Shown: piece after piece, positions 25,436 through 34,750 of the stretch | How positions within the stretch are numbered: the first letter of the stretch is position 1 | Layout: every line of letters starts with the position of its first letter | NCBI GenBank assembly: GCA_948467735.1 | Contig: CAOKFN010000019.1 | Location: forward strand, 1 to 64,000 | Source: an uncultured bacterium | GTDB taxonomy: Bacteria; Bacillota; Clostridia; Lachnospirales; Lachnospiraceae | Length of the DNA: 64,000 bases | Reading direction: 5' to 3' | Notes under the pieces: generated by a model | Told to the model about the DNA's origin: nothing | What the model saw: the letters and a program-made list of their open reading frames with translations, nothing else | The model's database searches: none | Made by a program: the position numbers and the translations under genes

Positions 25436-27136
25436 TCAGTTGTCAATTACCATATAGATTCCAAGCATCCTCTGTCTATCGTTTCCCTCATACGACAGCC
25501 ACCCCCTGCGATGGGCTTCCTCCAGTACCGCTCCCCTTATGCCGCTCAGCAGAATTGTTTCCCATGCAAAGGCAATCTGGTGCATGTCTTCTTTCAGGAA
25601 TTCCGGTATCTCTCGTAGGATTATGTCATAACCAAAAAGATAATGATTCATGCAGATTTCTTTCGCTTTCTCCCTGAGACGTCCATACTCCGCCGCCTGC
25701 TCCTCTGTCAAAGCTTTCTTTTCTTTGGAAAAACTCACCCAAAACGCCGGATAGTATTTCTCTTCTCTTTTCGCCACGAATCCCCTCGCCGCCAGCTTTT
25801 GCAGGGTTTCCTCCCGTATGCCTGTGCTTCCATGTTTTGCCAGCTCCGCCAAGGACACGGCCTCCTCAAAACTCAGCCAGTCGGGAGTCTTCTCTGCGAT
25901 GCCAAGATACCCAAATTGATAAAAACCTAAATCAATCCCCATCCTATGCAGTTCTTCCCACCGATTGCATACTCCGGCGTTTAATCCCACAACGGCGGGC
26001 TGTTCCCCATGATATTCTTCAAAACCCGCAATATCCCACTCGCCCCCGTTCGGACGCTTTGTAAATCCATGTTTTCCTATTTCCGGTCCGTTTGACTTTC
26101 GCTTATCATAATCTATGCCGCCCTCCTTCTCCTTTATGATCTGTTTTCTGGCATCCTCGTCCACCGCGTCCGCCTCCCGCATCAGCATGGCCCACTTCAT
26201 ATCCTCATAGGGCTGATACCCCTCATGCCAGCGGCAGCCGTTTTCCTCCAGACATTTTACCTTGTATTCCAGCGCTTCCGTCACGGCGGCGGTCAATTCT
26301 CCGGCTAGCTCTCTCAAATGCGCAAATATCTTTTCCTGCTGACGCGCGCTGAAAATAAAGAAATTGGTCTCATATTTTCTGCCTCTCAAACTCAGCAGAG
26401 TGGCGTTCGTCAGCTGACGCAGTTCATCCTCCATATACGGAAGCGCCACGCCCAGCTCCACAGCCAGTTCCTCTGCGGTGGACGGCGTCCGATAAACCGC
26501 CAGAAGAATATTCTTGCACAGCATTCTGTTTAAATAACTCCAAGGTTCCCCGTTTGCCCCGAAATGGAAACAGCTGTTTATAAAGCTTACCTCCTCCGGC
26601 CTGTAACTCATTGCTCCAAATTCTCTTGCCATCTTCATGCCCTCCTTTAATTTCTTCCTCGCTCGGAATAACTTTGATTTCACGGTTCCCTCAGGGACGC
26701 CAAGGGCCTTGGCTATGCTGCCCACGCTTCTATCGTCAATATAATATGCCACCACAATATCGCGATAGTCCGACGCGATAAAAGACAATTCCCTGCGAAG
26801 CAGTTTTAAATCTTCCCCGGAAAATCCTTCTTCCATCGGCAAGCCATCTTCCGCAGCCAGAAATTCGCTGATATCGGCTTCAGAAACCGATTCCCGTGCC
26901 ATGCGCCTGCGTTTTGCCCAGAGGCTATAGCGGTTATGCGCAATCTTCCATACCCATGCCGAAAAATTTATCGGAACAGTTCCCTTTTTCAGCGTCGCAA
27001 CAATGTTCAGCGCAATATCGGAGGTCAGATCTTCCGCTTCATAGCTGTTTCCTGTCTTCTTTAGACAGAAATAGAAAAGCTTTTCAAAATAATTCTCCGT
27101 AAACTCCCCCATTAATTTTTCAGACATGGTTTTCAC
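25436..27136 (-). CDS. ECF-type sigma-70 factor with a long C-terminal extension
   Basis: 566 residues; ordinary ECF factors are near 180. Region 2 is at about residues 12-80 (YFEKLFYFCLKKTGNSYEAEDLT and FSAWVWKIAHNRY); region 4 at about 110-165 (DYRDIVVAYYIDDRSVGSIA, then ALGVPEGTVKSKLFRARKKL). About 400 residues follow: a winged-helix-like part (TAEELAVELGVALPYMEDEL), a charged middle, and an unrecognised C-terminal domain with another helix-turn-helix-like stretch (TGIREETLQKLAARGF). No anti-sigma gene is adjacent. The start is a GTG at 27136 with GGGAGG upstream; an ATG at 27127 is an alternative. Confidence 0.85.
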   Translation of the reverse strand: MKTMSEKLMGEFTENYFEKLFYFCLKKTGNSYEAEDLTSDIALNIVATLKKGTVPINFSAWVWKIAHNRYSLWAKRRRMARESVSEADISEFLAAEDGLPMEEGFSGEDLKLLRRELSFIASDYRDIVVAYYIDDRSVGSIAKALGVPEGTVKSKLFRARKKLKEGMKMAREFGAMSYRPEEVSFINSCFHFGANGEPWSYLNRMLCKNILLAVYRTPSTAEELAVELGVALPYMEDELRQLTNATLLSLRGRKYETNFFIFSARQQEKIFAHLRELAGELTAAVTEALEYKVKCLEENGCRWHEGYQPYEDMKWAMLMREADAVDEDARKQIIKEKEGGIDYDKRKSNGPEIGKHGFTKRPNGGEWDIAGFEEYHGEQPAVVGLNAGVCNRWEELHRMGIDLGFYQFGYLGIAEKTPDWLSFEEAVSLAELAKHGSTGIREETLQKLAARGFVAKREEKYYPAFWVSFSKEKKALTEEQAAEYGRLREKAKEICMNHYLFGYDIILREIPEFLKEDMHQIAFAWETILLSGIRGAVLEEAHRRGWLSYEGNDRQRMLGIYMVIDN

Positions 27137-27171
27137 CCTCTTTTCCTCCCTTCCGCGATATTCTTTGTTAT

Positions 27172-27243
27172 CCCATGGAATGCACTTCTTCCATGGAATG
27201 CTCTCCTTCCATGGAATGCTCTCCTTCCATGGAATGCATCCCT
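27172..27243. repeat. 18-bp tandem repeats before the sigma factor gene
   Basis: CCATGG cores at 27173, 27191, 27209 and 27227, exactly 18 bp apart, in units of CTTCCATGGAATGCTCTC type. They lie directly upstream of the sigma factor start, like the related array before DUF177 (2482-2586). Confidence 0.9.
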
Positions 27244-27288
27244 TCTGTCATATAGTGTGGCCAAAGAAGATTTGGTTGCAGGAAAAAC

Positions 27289-27328
27289 AAAAAAAAGCGG
27301 CCGTTTTAACAATCTCAACAGCCGCCGG
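27289..27328 (-). terminator. Terminator after the Rpn-type nuclease gene
   Basis: GGCGGCTGTTGA and TAAAACGGCCGC form the stem on the minus strand, followed by eight T, starting inside the last codons of the gene at 27334. Confidence 0.75.
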
Positions 27329-27333
27329 TTCAT

Positions 27334-28302
27334 TCAATCTATAATGCCATACTCCTTATAAAATCTCTTCCTTGCTTTCTCATCCTCCGCGGCAAGCTTG
27401 GCGTCTTCGGTTCTGCCGTCCGCCAGCAGCCTGCTCATAAGAGACGCCAGCAGCTGCTCGCCCTGTAATATCCCTTGCGATATTCCCTGCGATATTCCCT
27501 GTGATATCCCTTGTGATATCCCTTCGTTTCTTATTTTCCTCGCCTCTGTCTCCAATAACGCGCCGCCCATAATATCACCCACTCCTTTCTTTACATTCTC
27601 ATACTTTTTGGCAATTTCCCTCAACACATCCCTCGATATTTCTAGGATTGTCCGTTTGTCAAAGGCTCCGATAACCCCCTTCTTCATCAAATCGTCCAGC
27701 CGCTCAACCATCCTTTCATATTCTGCTTCCAATTCTTTCATTTTTCCGCCGTCTTTCTCATATCCGGGGAAATTTTTCTCGAAGGAAAAAATATGAAACG
27801 GAATCAGTATAAGCAGATTCTTGTCAAAAATATCATCGAGCGTATATGCCTGCGTTTTCATGACAGGTATGTCATAGGAAATCGTTCCGCCCGGAGTCTT
27901 AATAACATACCCCATTTTATCCGGTGTATTCTGGGTACACCTCAGATATAGAACCGCCGTGTTGGGGAAAGTCACCGTCAAGGTTTCTCTCAGCACTTCC
28001 CCCTGATCCAGCGCAATCTGCGCGTCGTACTCGAACAAGCGAATCAATATCCTGCTGTCCGGAGTACTCTCGCATTCCCAATGGTATTTCTTCACCTCGC
28101 TTCCATATACGGTAAAATTCGTATCCGTTATCCGCTTCTGATCCGCCCCGTCCTGCCGGTCAAGAAAATGTTCGTTTGGTGAAAACTCAATTTTCTCTTC
28201 TCCGGTATATTGTTCCTGAAAAACCTCGTTAATCATCGGAAGAATCAATTTTCTACAGTCATTCAAAATTGTCCGGAACGCCCCGTCATAAACGTCAGCC
28301 AT
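27334..28302 (-). CDS. Rpn-type PD-(D/E)XK nuclease / putative transposase family protein
   Basis: 322 residues. DTNFTVYGSEVKKYHWECES (about residues 59-78) and LIRLFEYDAQIAL are the conserved core of the recombination-promoting nuclease group found in many copies in Lachnospiraceae; the D...E-x-E/Q arrangement suggests a PD-(D/E)XK fold. Near the C-terminus GISQ is repeated four times followed by GILQ, encoded by 12-bp repeats (27463-27524); such GIxQ runs are typical of the group. It may nick DNA and promote recombination, but activity here is inference. Confidence 0.75.
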   Translation of the reverse strand: MADVYDGAFRTILNDCRKLILPMINEVFQEQYTGEEKIEFSPNEHFLDRQDGADQKRITDTNFTVYGSEVKKYHWECESTPDSRILIRLFEYDAQIALDQGEVLRETLTVTFPNTAVLYLRCTQNTPDKMGYVIKTPGGTISYDIPVMKTQAYTLDDIFDKNLLILIPFHIFSFEKNFPGYEKDGGKMKELEAEYERMVERLDDLMKKGVIGAFDKRTILEISRDVLREIAKKYENVKKGVGDIMGGALLETEARKIRNEGISQGISQGISQGISQGILQGEQLLASLMSRLLADGRTEDAKLAAEDEKARKRFYKEYGIID

Positions 28303-28484
28303 ATTTTATTCCTTTCTTCCCTTATCAACCTGCACATTTCTCTAAACATGTGATTTGCCCGAGTCCGCAGACGCCATGCTGCTGTCAATCATCCATGTCC
28401 AATTCACACAACGCCTCCTTCCGCCCTTCCTTTGCAGACTCGTCCTCATCAAACGTAAAATTATTTATTGACAGTCAAAGAAAT

Positions 28485-29849
28485 TTAATTCTTAAAACTG
28501 TGAATGGGCGCGGGAATCCTTCCGCCCCGGCCGATAAAGGCGTCGCAGGAAAAGGGATTCACGGGCATAATAGGCGCGTATCCCAGCAGCCCCCCGAATT
28601 CCACCGTTTCCCCCACGCCCTTGCCGATCACCGGAATGATGCGTACCGCCGTGGTCTTCTGGTTCACCATGCCGATGGCCATTTCATCCGCAATGATGCC
28701 GGAGATGGTGGAAGCCTTCGTATCCCCCGGTATGGCGATCATATCCAGCCCCACGGAACAGACGCAGGTCATTGCCTCCAGCTTTTCCAATGTCAGCGCT
28801 CCCGCCTGTACCGCATGAATCATTCCCTGATCCTCGCTGACCGGAATAAACGCGCCGCTCAGTCCCCCCACATAAGAGGACGCCATCACGCCGCCTTTTT
28901 TCACCTGATCATTCAAAAGCGCCAATGCCGCCGTGGTGCCGGGCGCTCCCGCATATTCCAGCCCCATCTCGCAGAGAATGTCCGCCACGCTGTCGCCGAT
29001 GGCCGGAGTGGGGGCCAAAGACAAATCCACAATGCCAAAAGGCACCTTCAGCCGCATGGACGCCTCCTGCGCCGCCAGCTGCCCCACCCTTGTCACCTTA
29101 AAGGCAGTCTTTTTGATGGTTTCACATAAGACCTCAAAGCTCTCGCCCCGCACCTTTTCCAAGGCGGTTTTTACCACGCCCGGGCCGCTGACGCCCACAT
29201 TGATAATCCTGTCCGCCTCCGTCACCCCATGGAACGCTCCCGCCATAAACGGATTGTCGTCCGGCGCATTGCAGAATACCACTAATTTAGCGCATCCCAG
29301 AGAATCCTGCTCCTTTGTCGCTTCCGCAGTCTCCTTAATAATCTCCCCCATAAGCCTCACCGCATCCATATTGATGCCCGACTTGGTGGAACCTAAATTC
29401 ACGGAGCTGCACACCCGCTCTGTAGAGGAAAGAGCCTGCGGAATCGAACGAATCAAAAGCTCCTCGGCCTCCGTCATGCCCTTGCTCACCAGCGCCGAAT
29501 ATCCGCCGATGAAATTCACGCCCACATCCTTGGCCACCCGGTCCAAGGTTCCCGCCAGCGCCGCAAACTCCTCTTCACCTTTACAAGCCGCGCTTCCGAC
29601 CAAGGCAATGGGGGTCACGGAAATCCTCTTATTCACAATGGGAATGCCGAATTCCCTCGAAATATCTTCCCCCGTCTTCACCAGATCCTTTGCGGCTTCA
29701 TATATTCTGCGGTAAATGTTATCCCGAAGCGTTTCCAGATTTGAGTCGATGCAGTCCAGCAGACTGATACCCATCGTGATGGTACGCACATCCAGATTTT
29801 CTTCCGTGATCATTTTATTTGTCTCTGTCACTTCATACAAATTAATCAT
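28485..29849 (-). CDS. PFL-like family protein (DUF711/UPF0210)
   Basis: 454 residues, standard length. EVTETNKMI near the start, LGSTKSGINMDAVRLMGEII, VSGPGVVKTALE and FIGRGGRIPAPIHSF at the end define the UPF0210 family, structurally related to pyruvate formate-lyase but lacking its glycyl radical motif. Function unknown. It is normally the direct neighbour of a UPF0237 ACT protein; here a SUFU-domain gene and a repeat array separate them. Confidence 0.92.
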   Translation of the reverse strand: MINLYEVTETNKMITEENLDVRTITMGISLLDCIDSNLETLRDNIYRRIYEAAKDLVKTGEDISREFGIPIVNKRISVTPIALVGSAACKGEEEFAALAGTLDRVAKDVGVNFIGGYSALVSKGMTEAEELLIRSIPQALSSTERVCSSVNLGSTKSGINMDAVRLMGEIIKETAEATKEQDSLGCAKLVVFCNAPDDNPFMAGAFHGVTEADRIINVGVSGPGVVKTALEKVRGESFEVLCETIKKTAFKVTRVGQLAAQEASMRLKVPFGIVDLSLAPTPAIGDSVADILCEMGLEYAGAPGTTAALALLNDQVKKGGVMASSYVGGLSGAFIPVSEDQGMIHAVQAGALTLEKLEAMTCVCSVGLDMIAIPGDTKASTISGIIADEMAIGMVNQKTTAVRIIPVIGKGVGETVEFGGLLGYAPIMPVNPFSCDAFIGRGGRIPAPIHSFKN

Positions 29850-30026
29850 AAAAACCTCTTCCTGTCATATATAGCGGCATTTTCTTCTTGATAAATGTCC
29901 CCCCTTGGGACTTTAAACGCCCTCTTGGAACTTATTTCTGCAACGCCTGCATCGCCTGCTGTCAAGACGTGACGCGCTTTCAATATTATAGATACCAAAA
30001 TGTCAAAACATGGTCTGCTGTCCAAA

Positions 30027-30686
30027 CTACAGATACGAAACTGTCCTCTTCATGTCCGTCACCAAATCCGGATTATCCTGTTTCATCTTCTCAATCAGCA
30101 CAGGGCCCTTTTCCGAATCTTCCATAACAGCCCGCAGTTCGGATTCCGTAATCCCCACAAGCTGCATAAATTCCGTTTTCCCATATACAGAATCCTGTGT
30201 CTGCGCCTCCGTATCCGCCACAATCAAAAGCGCCGTAATTGCCGATTCCACGCCCCAATGAAGAGATTTCCCATTACCTTTCACATATTGGTACGGCTGA
30301 AAGAAATTCTCCGATGTATAAGTATACCTTGCAAGATTTGCCATCATATCCAAAGCCCAGAGACAGTCCTCCGCCTTCTCTTCCCGCAGCTTTATGGTCA
30401 TCTCATATCCCCATTTGTTCCACTCGCCTCCCAATGCCTTTTCATCCGCATAGAGAGACGTCATGCCGTAAGTGACGATATGCTGATAGCCTTTGGGGGA
30501 ATCAAACACCGAATATCCGTCCAAATATTGATCTCCGCCAAACATGACCCTGCTGACCATATTTGTGGCGTAATGCCGCGCCTCCTGCCCCGGATATAAT
30601 CTGCCAAACTCCTTATCTATCGCTTCCCATCCGGGCGCCCACTCCGGGTCTTCTTCCATCTGTTTCCGAAATTCCTCTATTGTCAT
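30027..30686 (-). CDS. Suppressor-of-fused (SUFU) domain protein
   Basis: 219 residues from the ATG at 30686 (GAGG 8 bp upstream). GWEAIDKEFGRLYPGQEARHYAT at the start and YGMTSLYADEKALGGEWNKWGYEMTIKL are characteristic of bacterial SUFU domains, which occur as orphan or toxin-linked immunity proteins. No toxin is adjacent. It interrupts the usual ACT-PFL pair. Confidence 0.85.
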   Translation of the reverse strand: MTIEEFRKQMEEDPEWAPGWEAIDKEFGRLYPGQEARHYATNMVSRVMFGGDQYLDGYSVFDSPKGYQHIVTYGMTSLYADEKALGGEWNKWGYEMTIKLREEKAEDCLWALDMMANLARYTYTSENFFQPYQYVKGNGKSLHWGVESAITALLIVADTEAQTQDSVYGKTEFMQLVGITESELRAVMEDSEKGPVLIEKMKQDNPDLVTDMKRTVSYL

Positions 30687-30744
30687 TTTCATGCCCTCAC
30701 ACAGCACCTCTCGGTCATGTCAGCCCTGCAAATTGTAACACTGA

Positions 30745-30931
30745 AACCGCTCATTATAGGAACCTCGTCGAGAACTCTGCAGACTTACCACGGACTTCGC
30801 ATGACAGGAACCTCTTTGCGTTCTCCGTCGTCTTGCCTCGGACTTTGCATCACAGGAACCTCTTTGCGTTCTCCGTCGTCTTATCCCGGACTTCGCATCA
30901 CACAGGAACCGCCGCCAGCTCTGTCATCTTA
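30745..30931. repeat. 48-bp tandem repeats between the ACT and SUFU genes
   Basis: Units at 30793-30840 and 30841-30888 are nearly identical (GGACTTCGCATGACAGGAAC start, GTTCTCCGTCGTCTT inside); flanking units at 30745 and 30889 are more diverged. The right end touches the stop codon of the ACT gene. Confidence 0.85.
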
Positions 30932-31201
30932 AATTCTGTGCATTTTGTCAAATATCTCTTCCTTCTGGCACTTAATCACCACGCCGATTTCCTCCCCCAG
31001 CGCCGTCATTTCATCGGCCATATCGCCAAAAGGCCTGCTCATGCCGCTGGTATCCACAATCATCATCATATTAAAATAGCCCTGCACAATCGTCTGGGAA
31101 ATATCCAGAATGTTAATTCTGTTCTCCGCCAGATAGGTGCATACCCTTGCGATAATGCCCACCGTATCCTTCCCCACCACTGTAATAATTGTACGTTTCA
31201 T
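30929..31201 (-). CDS. ACT domain protein (UPF0237)
   Basis: 90 residues: an ACT domain from the N-terminus (KRTIITVVGKDTVGIIARVCTYLAENRINI) to MMMIVDTSG. It resembles the N-terminal ACT of GcvR and probably senses a small metabolite such as an amino acid. Usually paired with the PFL-like UPF0210 gene, which is the next but one downstream. Confidence 0.92.
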   Translation of the reverse strand: MKRTIITVVGKDTVGIIARVCTYLAENRINILDISQTIVQGYFNMMMIVDTSGMSRPFGDMADEMTALGEEIGVVIKCQKEEIFDKMHRI

Positions 31202-31487
31202 CTTATCTCTCTCCTTACCTCACTGCCGCATGGCGTTATTTCAACAGCACACAATCAGCACAAATCTCTATTGCCAGTTCCCATCCTGCATCCTCAGCCA
31301 ATCATCCCGCTGCAGGCAGCGGGGCATCCATCTTAAATCGCCCCAAGAGACAATACGTCCAAAAGAATGCCTGCTTCCCATCCAGCTCATAACCTCACAG
31401 CCGCATCGTATGATTTCAACAGCTGCTGAACCCATTGCTAAGACGACAGGCTCCCTACAGAAAAAACAGGATACTCTGCCTGCGAGA

Positions 31488-32285
31488 TTAAATCGTTACC
31501 ACCGGCGACACCTCGCTTCGCTTTGCCACGCGGATGTCGAAATCTCCGGCCTTATAGGGGTTATCCCCCATATTAATCTCCATCCTCACCGACTCAAAGG
31601 CAAGCTCCGGCAGATTATTTTCCTTGCTCAAATGTCCCAGCAGTATGGTATGTAAATTGTCATGAAGAATTCTGCACAGAAGCCTTCCCGTATTTTCGTT
31701 GGACAAATGCCCCCTCTCCCCCAGAATTCTCTGCTTTAATTGATAGGGATAGGGCCCCGCCTCCAGCATATTCACATCATGGTTTGCCTCCAGTAAAAGT
31801 GCGTCCATTCCTTTCAGACATTCCACCGTATAATCATTGTAAACTCCCAAATCCGTACAGACCGCCACCTTCTTACGGCCGTACCCAATCCGATACGCCG
31901 CGGGCTGGGCGGCGTCATGTGAAATCCTCATGGGATTTACCACCAAATCCTTCACTGTGAATTTCACGTCCTCCTTCACCACATGGAACAGGCCCTCATC
32001 CAGCTTTCCCAGCCCGTCGCAGGCTTTTATCGCTCGTATGGTGCCCGCCGTGGCATAAACGGGGATTTCATATTTTCTGGAAATCACGCCCAAGCCCTGA
32101 ATATGGTCCGCATGTTCATGTGTAATTAAAATTCCGTCAATATCCTTTCCCGTAAGGCCAAGCTCTTTTAAACCGTTCTCTATCCTTCTGCCGCTGATTC
32201 CCACATCCACAAGCAGATGAGCCGCTTCCGACCCCACATAAGTACAGTTTCCGCTGCTTCCGCTTGCTATACTGCATAATCTCAT
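31488..32285 (-). CDS. MBL-fold metallohydrolase (YycJ/WalJ-like)
   Basis: 265 residues from the ATG at 32285, which overlaps the stop of the upstream FtsA-like gene (ATGA). MRLCSIASGSSGNCTYVG and the metal-binding ITHEHADHIQGL, plus later HDAAQP and LLEANHD, match the YycJ/WalJ group, reported in Bacillus to be involved in coordinating cell wall and division; the family may be a DNA exonuclease. Its coupling to an FtsA-like gene fits a division-related role. Confidence 0.88.
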   Translation of the reverse strand: MRLCSIASGSSGNCTYVGSEAAHLLVDVGISGRRIENGLKELGLTGKDIDGILITHEHADHIQGLGVISRKYEIPVYATAGTIRAIKACDGLGKLDEGLFHVVKEDVKFTVKDLVVNPMRISHDAAQPAAYRIGYGRKKVAVCTDLGVYNDYTVECLKGMDALLLEANHDVNMLEAGPYPYQLKQRILGERGHLSNENTGRLLCRILHDNLHTILLGHLSKENNLPELAFESVRMEINMGDNPYKAGDFDIRVAKRSEVSPVVTI

Positions 32286-34750
32286 CTTATGATCTCTCTT
32301 CCGGACACAACATTTCTGCCCTCTTCCCAATATATCTCAATCACATCGCCGTTTTTCAGAGGCTCCATATATTCCGCCCGCCTGCCGTTTAAGTTCGTGA
32401 CAATGGATCGGCCCGCCGATGCTTTTAAATCAAAATCGATAAAGAAAAATACGTCCACAAACACATAACTGCTCTTGCCCGACAATGTGACAGGGCGTCT
32501 GTTCACAAAGACCGAGATACTCACCGGGCCGTTTTCATTCGCCCCCTGATTTGCCCCATACATGCCCGCCAAGCCGCCGGAAGGCATACCGCCTCCCCGC
32601 CCCGTTTCTTCCTTCTCTTCCCACAGGCGGCCGTTCACAGACATCGCTCCGTTTCCTGTCGTACCGCCCCCAGCTATATTCCCCGATACGCCGCTTCCTG
32701 CCGCACTGCCCCCGGCTAAATTCCCCGGCACGCCGCTTCCTGCCGCACTGCCCCCGGTTAAATTCCCCGGCAGGCCGCCGCCCGTTCCGATTCCGCCCAA
32801 AGCGCCGATATCGCCGCCCGCCGCGCCGAACATTCCTTCAAAGGGAGTGCCGTCCAAGCTGCCCGCTTCAACCCTTCTCACAAGCTCCCTTGCGGCCCGC
32901 TCCGCTTCCGCCGCCTCTCTGGCCGCCGCTTCCTTCGCCGCCTGCCTTCTGGCGGCTTCCTCCTCCGTCTCTTCCTCCAAATCGGCGTAGGTGATTTCCG
33001 AAGTCACGTCCCAATTCAGCGTAAATTTCTCATAAACTCTTGTATCCGGTTTCGCAGGTGTGTCATTGACCAGAATCCCGCCCCCTAACGGCACATCCAT
33101 AAACGCCGCGATCTCCCTGACGCTGTAAGAATTCTGAACCTGAATCTCATCTCCTTCCCGGATTCGGTAATACTCATTTTCAAGCCGTCCGTTCACCGAG
33201 GCAGTCCTTGGCAGATCAATCTTCCTTCCGTTCACATAGACATGCAGGCTCTCCGAAAGCTCCGGCAGCCTGCCAAGCTCCAGTTCCGCCCCATCCCCCG
33301 ACGTGGACGGCGTCACTTCAATCACGGAGCCATTATGCACCTGCGTATAAATATCCGCCAATTCTCCGTTTACTTTAATTACGGCAGCTTCCCCCTGCTC
33401 CCCCCGAACCATGCGGCTCTTTCCGTTGACCGCAAAAGTCAGCGCAGGTCCCCTCCTCGGGAACAGATTTTCATTGGAGAAATCACACTGCACCGCCGCG
33501 TCGGCCACGGTAAGCTTTCCGTTGTCATAGAGCTTTACATGCTTTCCGTTGAAATCCACATAAATAAAATTGTTGCTCTGTTCATAGTAGCTCAGGCAGA
33601 TGCCGATGGGAGTCACCATCATGGAGTCCCTGCGGGGATTCTCCACCTCAAAGGCAATCCCCTGTAGAACTTCCTGCCCTCTGACCGCCACCCGCTCCTT
33701 GGCAATATCAAGGGCTTGGGCAAGCTTCTCCGTATAACCGGGCACAACGCCTCCTCCGCCCACCACAAACACGGCGCTGACGGACTTTTCCCCGTTCAGC
33801 TCCTTGATACAGGCCGCCGCCATCTGAGCCATCTCCTGCACATGATCCGCCAGAATGCTTTCCACCTCCTTGGCGGTAATCACCTGCGTCAGCCCCATGA
33901 TATCCTGATACTCCACGGATTCCTGCATCCCTGACTGTCGTTTGATGCGCTCCGCCGTATCGAAATCCACCAGACAATGCTGCACCAGAACATCGGTCAG
34001 GCTGTCCCCCGCCACCGGAATCATGCCGTATGCGGTAATCGTGCCGTCCTTTGTGATGGAAATATCGCTGGTACCCGCCCCCACATCCACCAGCGCCAGA
34101 TTCAGCATACGGAATTTCTCCGGAATCGCCACTTGAATCGCCGCGATGGGCTCCAAGGTCAGATTCGCCACATGCAGGTCCGCCAGCCCCACCGCCTTGT
34201 ACAAACCGTCCACCACATCATCCGGCAGGAACGTGGCAATCATGTCCAGCGCCATGCTTTTTACCTTATGCCCCTCCAGATTCCCTATCTGATAGCCGTT
34301 CATATAATAACGCATGGGCGTATATCCCACACAGTAAAATTTCATTTCCGTATCGTTGGTGCGCAGAAATTCCTCATAGGCCTGTTCCACGCCCAAAGTG
34401 GAAAGGGAATAGATATCCTCCTGAACCACTTCATGGTCTTCCTCAAACTCCTGCTCCACATGGGTGGTGACAGTGCGGAGCACCCGGCCCGCGGCCGCAA
34501 TGCATACCTCCGTCAGATGCCGGTTCAAGTCCTCCTCCAGCTGTTCCTTCACCTGCCGGATGGTCTGCCCCACCTTTCCGATATCGTGAATCTGCCCGTC
34601 CAGCATGGAACGCGTCTCATGCTCTTTGAAACGCTGCGCCAGCACATGAAACTTGCTGCCGTTTAAGTATCCCACCGTCCCCACAATGCTTCTGGTGCCG
34701 ATATCCAATCCAAATACCAGCTGTCCCTGTCCTTCTCTTACTCCCGCCAT
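32282..34750 (-). CDS. FtsA-like actin-family protein with C-terminal beta-grasp-like modules
   Basis: 822 residues, twice the usual FtsA length. The actin-like ATPase half has LVFGLDIGTRSIVGTVGYL (phosphate 1), NLALVDVGAGTSDISI (phosphate 2) and FVVGGGGVVPGY (adenosine). After about residue 400 come modules with the pattern VNG...L.NGD.IEV, at about 425-480, 505-545 and 745-815, suggestive of beta-grasp domains (inference). An Ala/Glu-rich helix and a Gly/Ser-rich insert (42-bp DNA repeats at 32681-32780) separate them. It overlaps coaE by 13 bp and the MBL gene by 4 bp. Likely a paralogue of the divisome FtsA; function unproven. Confidence 0.85.
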   Translation of the reverse strand: MAGVREGQGQLVFGLDIGTRSIVGTVGYLNGSKFHVLAQRFKEHETRSMLDGQIHDIGKVGQTIRQVKEQLEEDLNRHLTEVCIAAAGRVLRTVTTHVEQEFEEDHEVVQEDIYSLSTLGVEQAYEEFLRTNDTEMKFYCVGYTPMRYYMNGYQIGNLEGHKVKSMALDMIATFLPDDVVDGLYKAVGLADLHVANLTLEPIAAIQVAIPEKFRMLNLALVDVGAGTSDISITKDGTITAYGMIPVAGDSLTDVLVQHCLVDFDTAERIKRQSGMQESVEYQDIMGLTQVITAKEVESILADHVQEMAQMAAACIKELNGEKSVSAVFVVGGGGVVPGYTEKLAQALDIAKERVAVRGQEVLQGIAFEVENPRRDSMMVTPIGICLSYYEQSNNFIYVDFNGKHVKLYDNGKLTVADAAVQCDFSNENLFPRRGPALTFAVNGKSRMVRGEQGEAAVIKVNGELADIYTQVHNGSVIEVTPSTSGDGAELELGRLPELSESLHVYVNGRKIDLPRTASVNGRLENEYYRIREGDEIQVQNSYSVREIAAFMDVPLGGGILVNDTPAKPDTRVYEKFTLNWDVTSEITYADLEEETEEEAARRQAAKEAAAREAAEAERAARELVRRVEAGSLDGTPFEGMFGAAGGDIGALGGIGTGGGLPGNLTGGSAAGSGVPGNLAGGSAAGSGVSGNIAGGGTTGNGAMSVNGRLWEEKEETGRGGGMPSGGLAGMYGANQGANENGPVSISVFVNRRPVTLSGKSSYVFVDVFFFIDFDLKASAGRSIVTNLNGRRAEYMEPLKNGDVIEIYWEEGRNVVSGREIIR

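Noticed and set aside
27133..27333. Minus-strand frame with repeated AFHGRR
   Set aside because: An artefact of the 18-bp repeats plus a terminator; no ribosome site.
32551..32994. Long Pro/Arg/Ser-rich plus-strand frames
   Set aside because: Antisense shadow of the Gly/Ser/Ala-rich linker of the FtsA-like gene.
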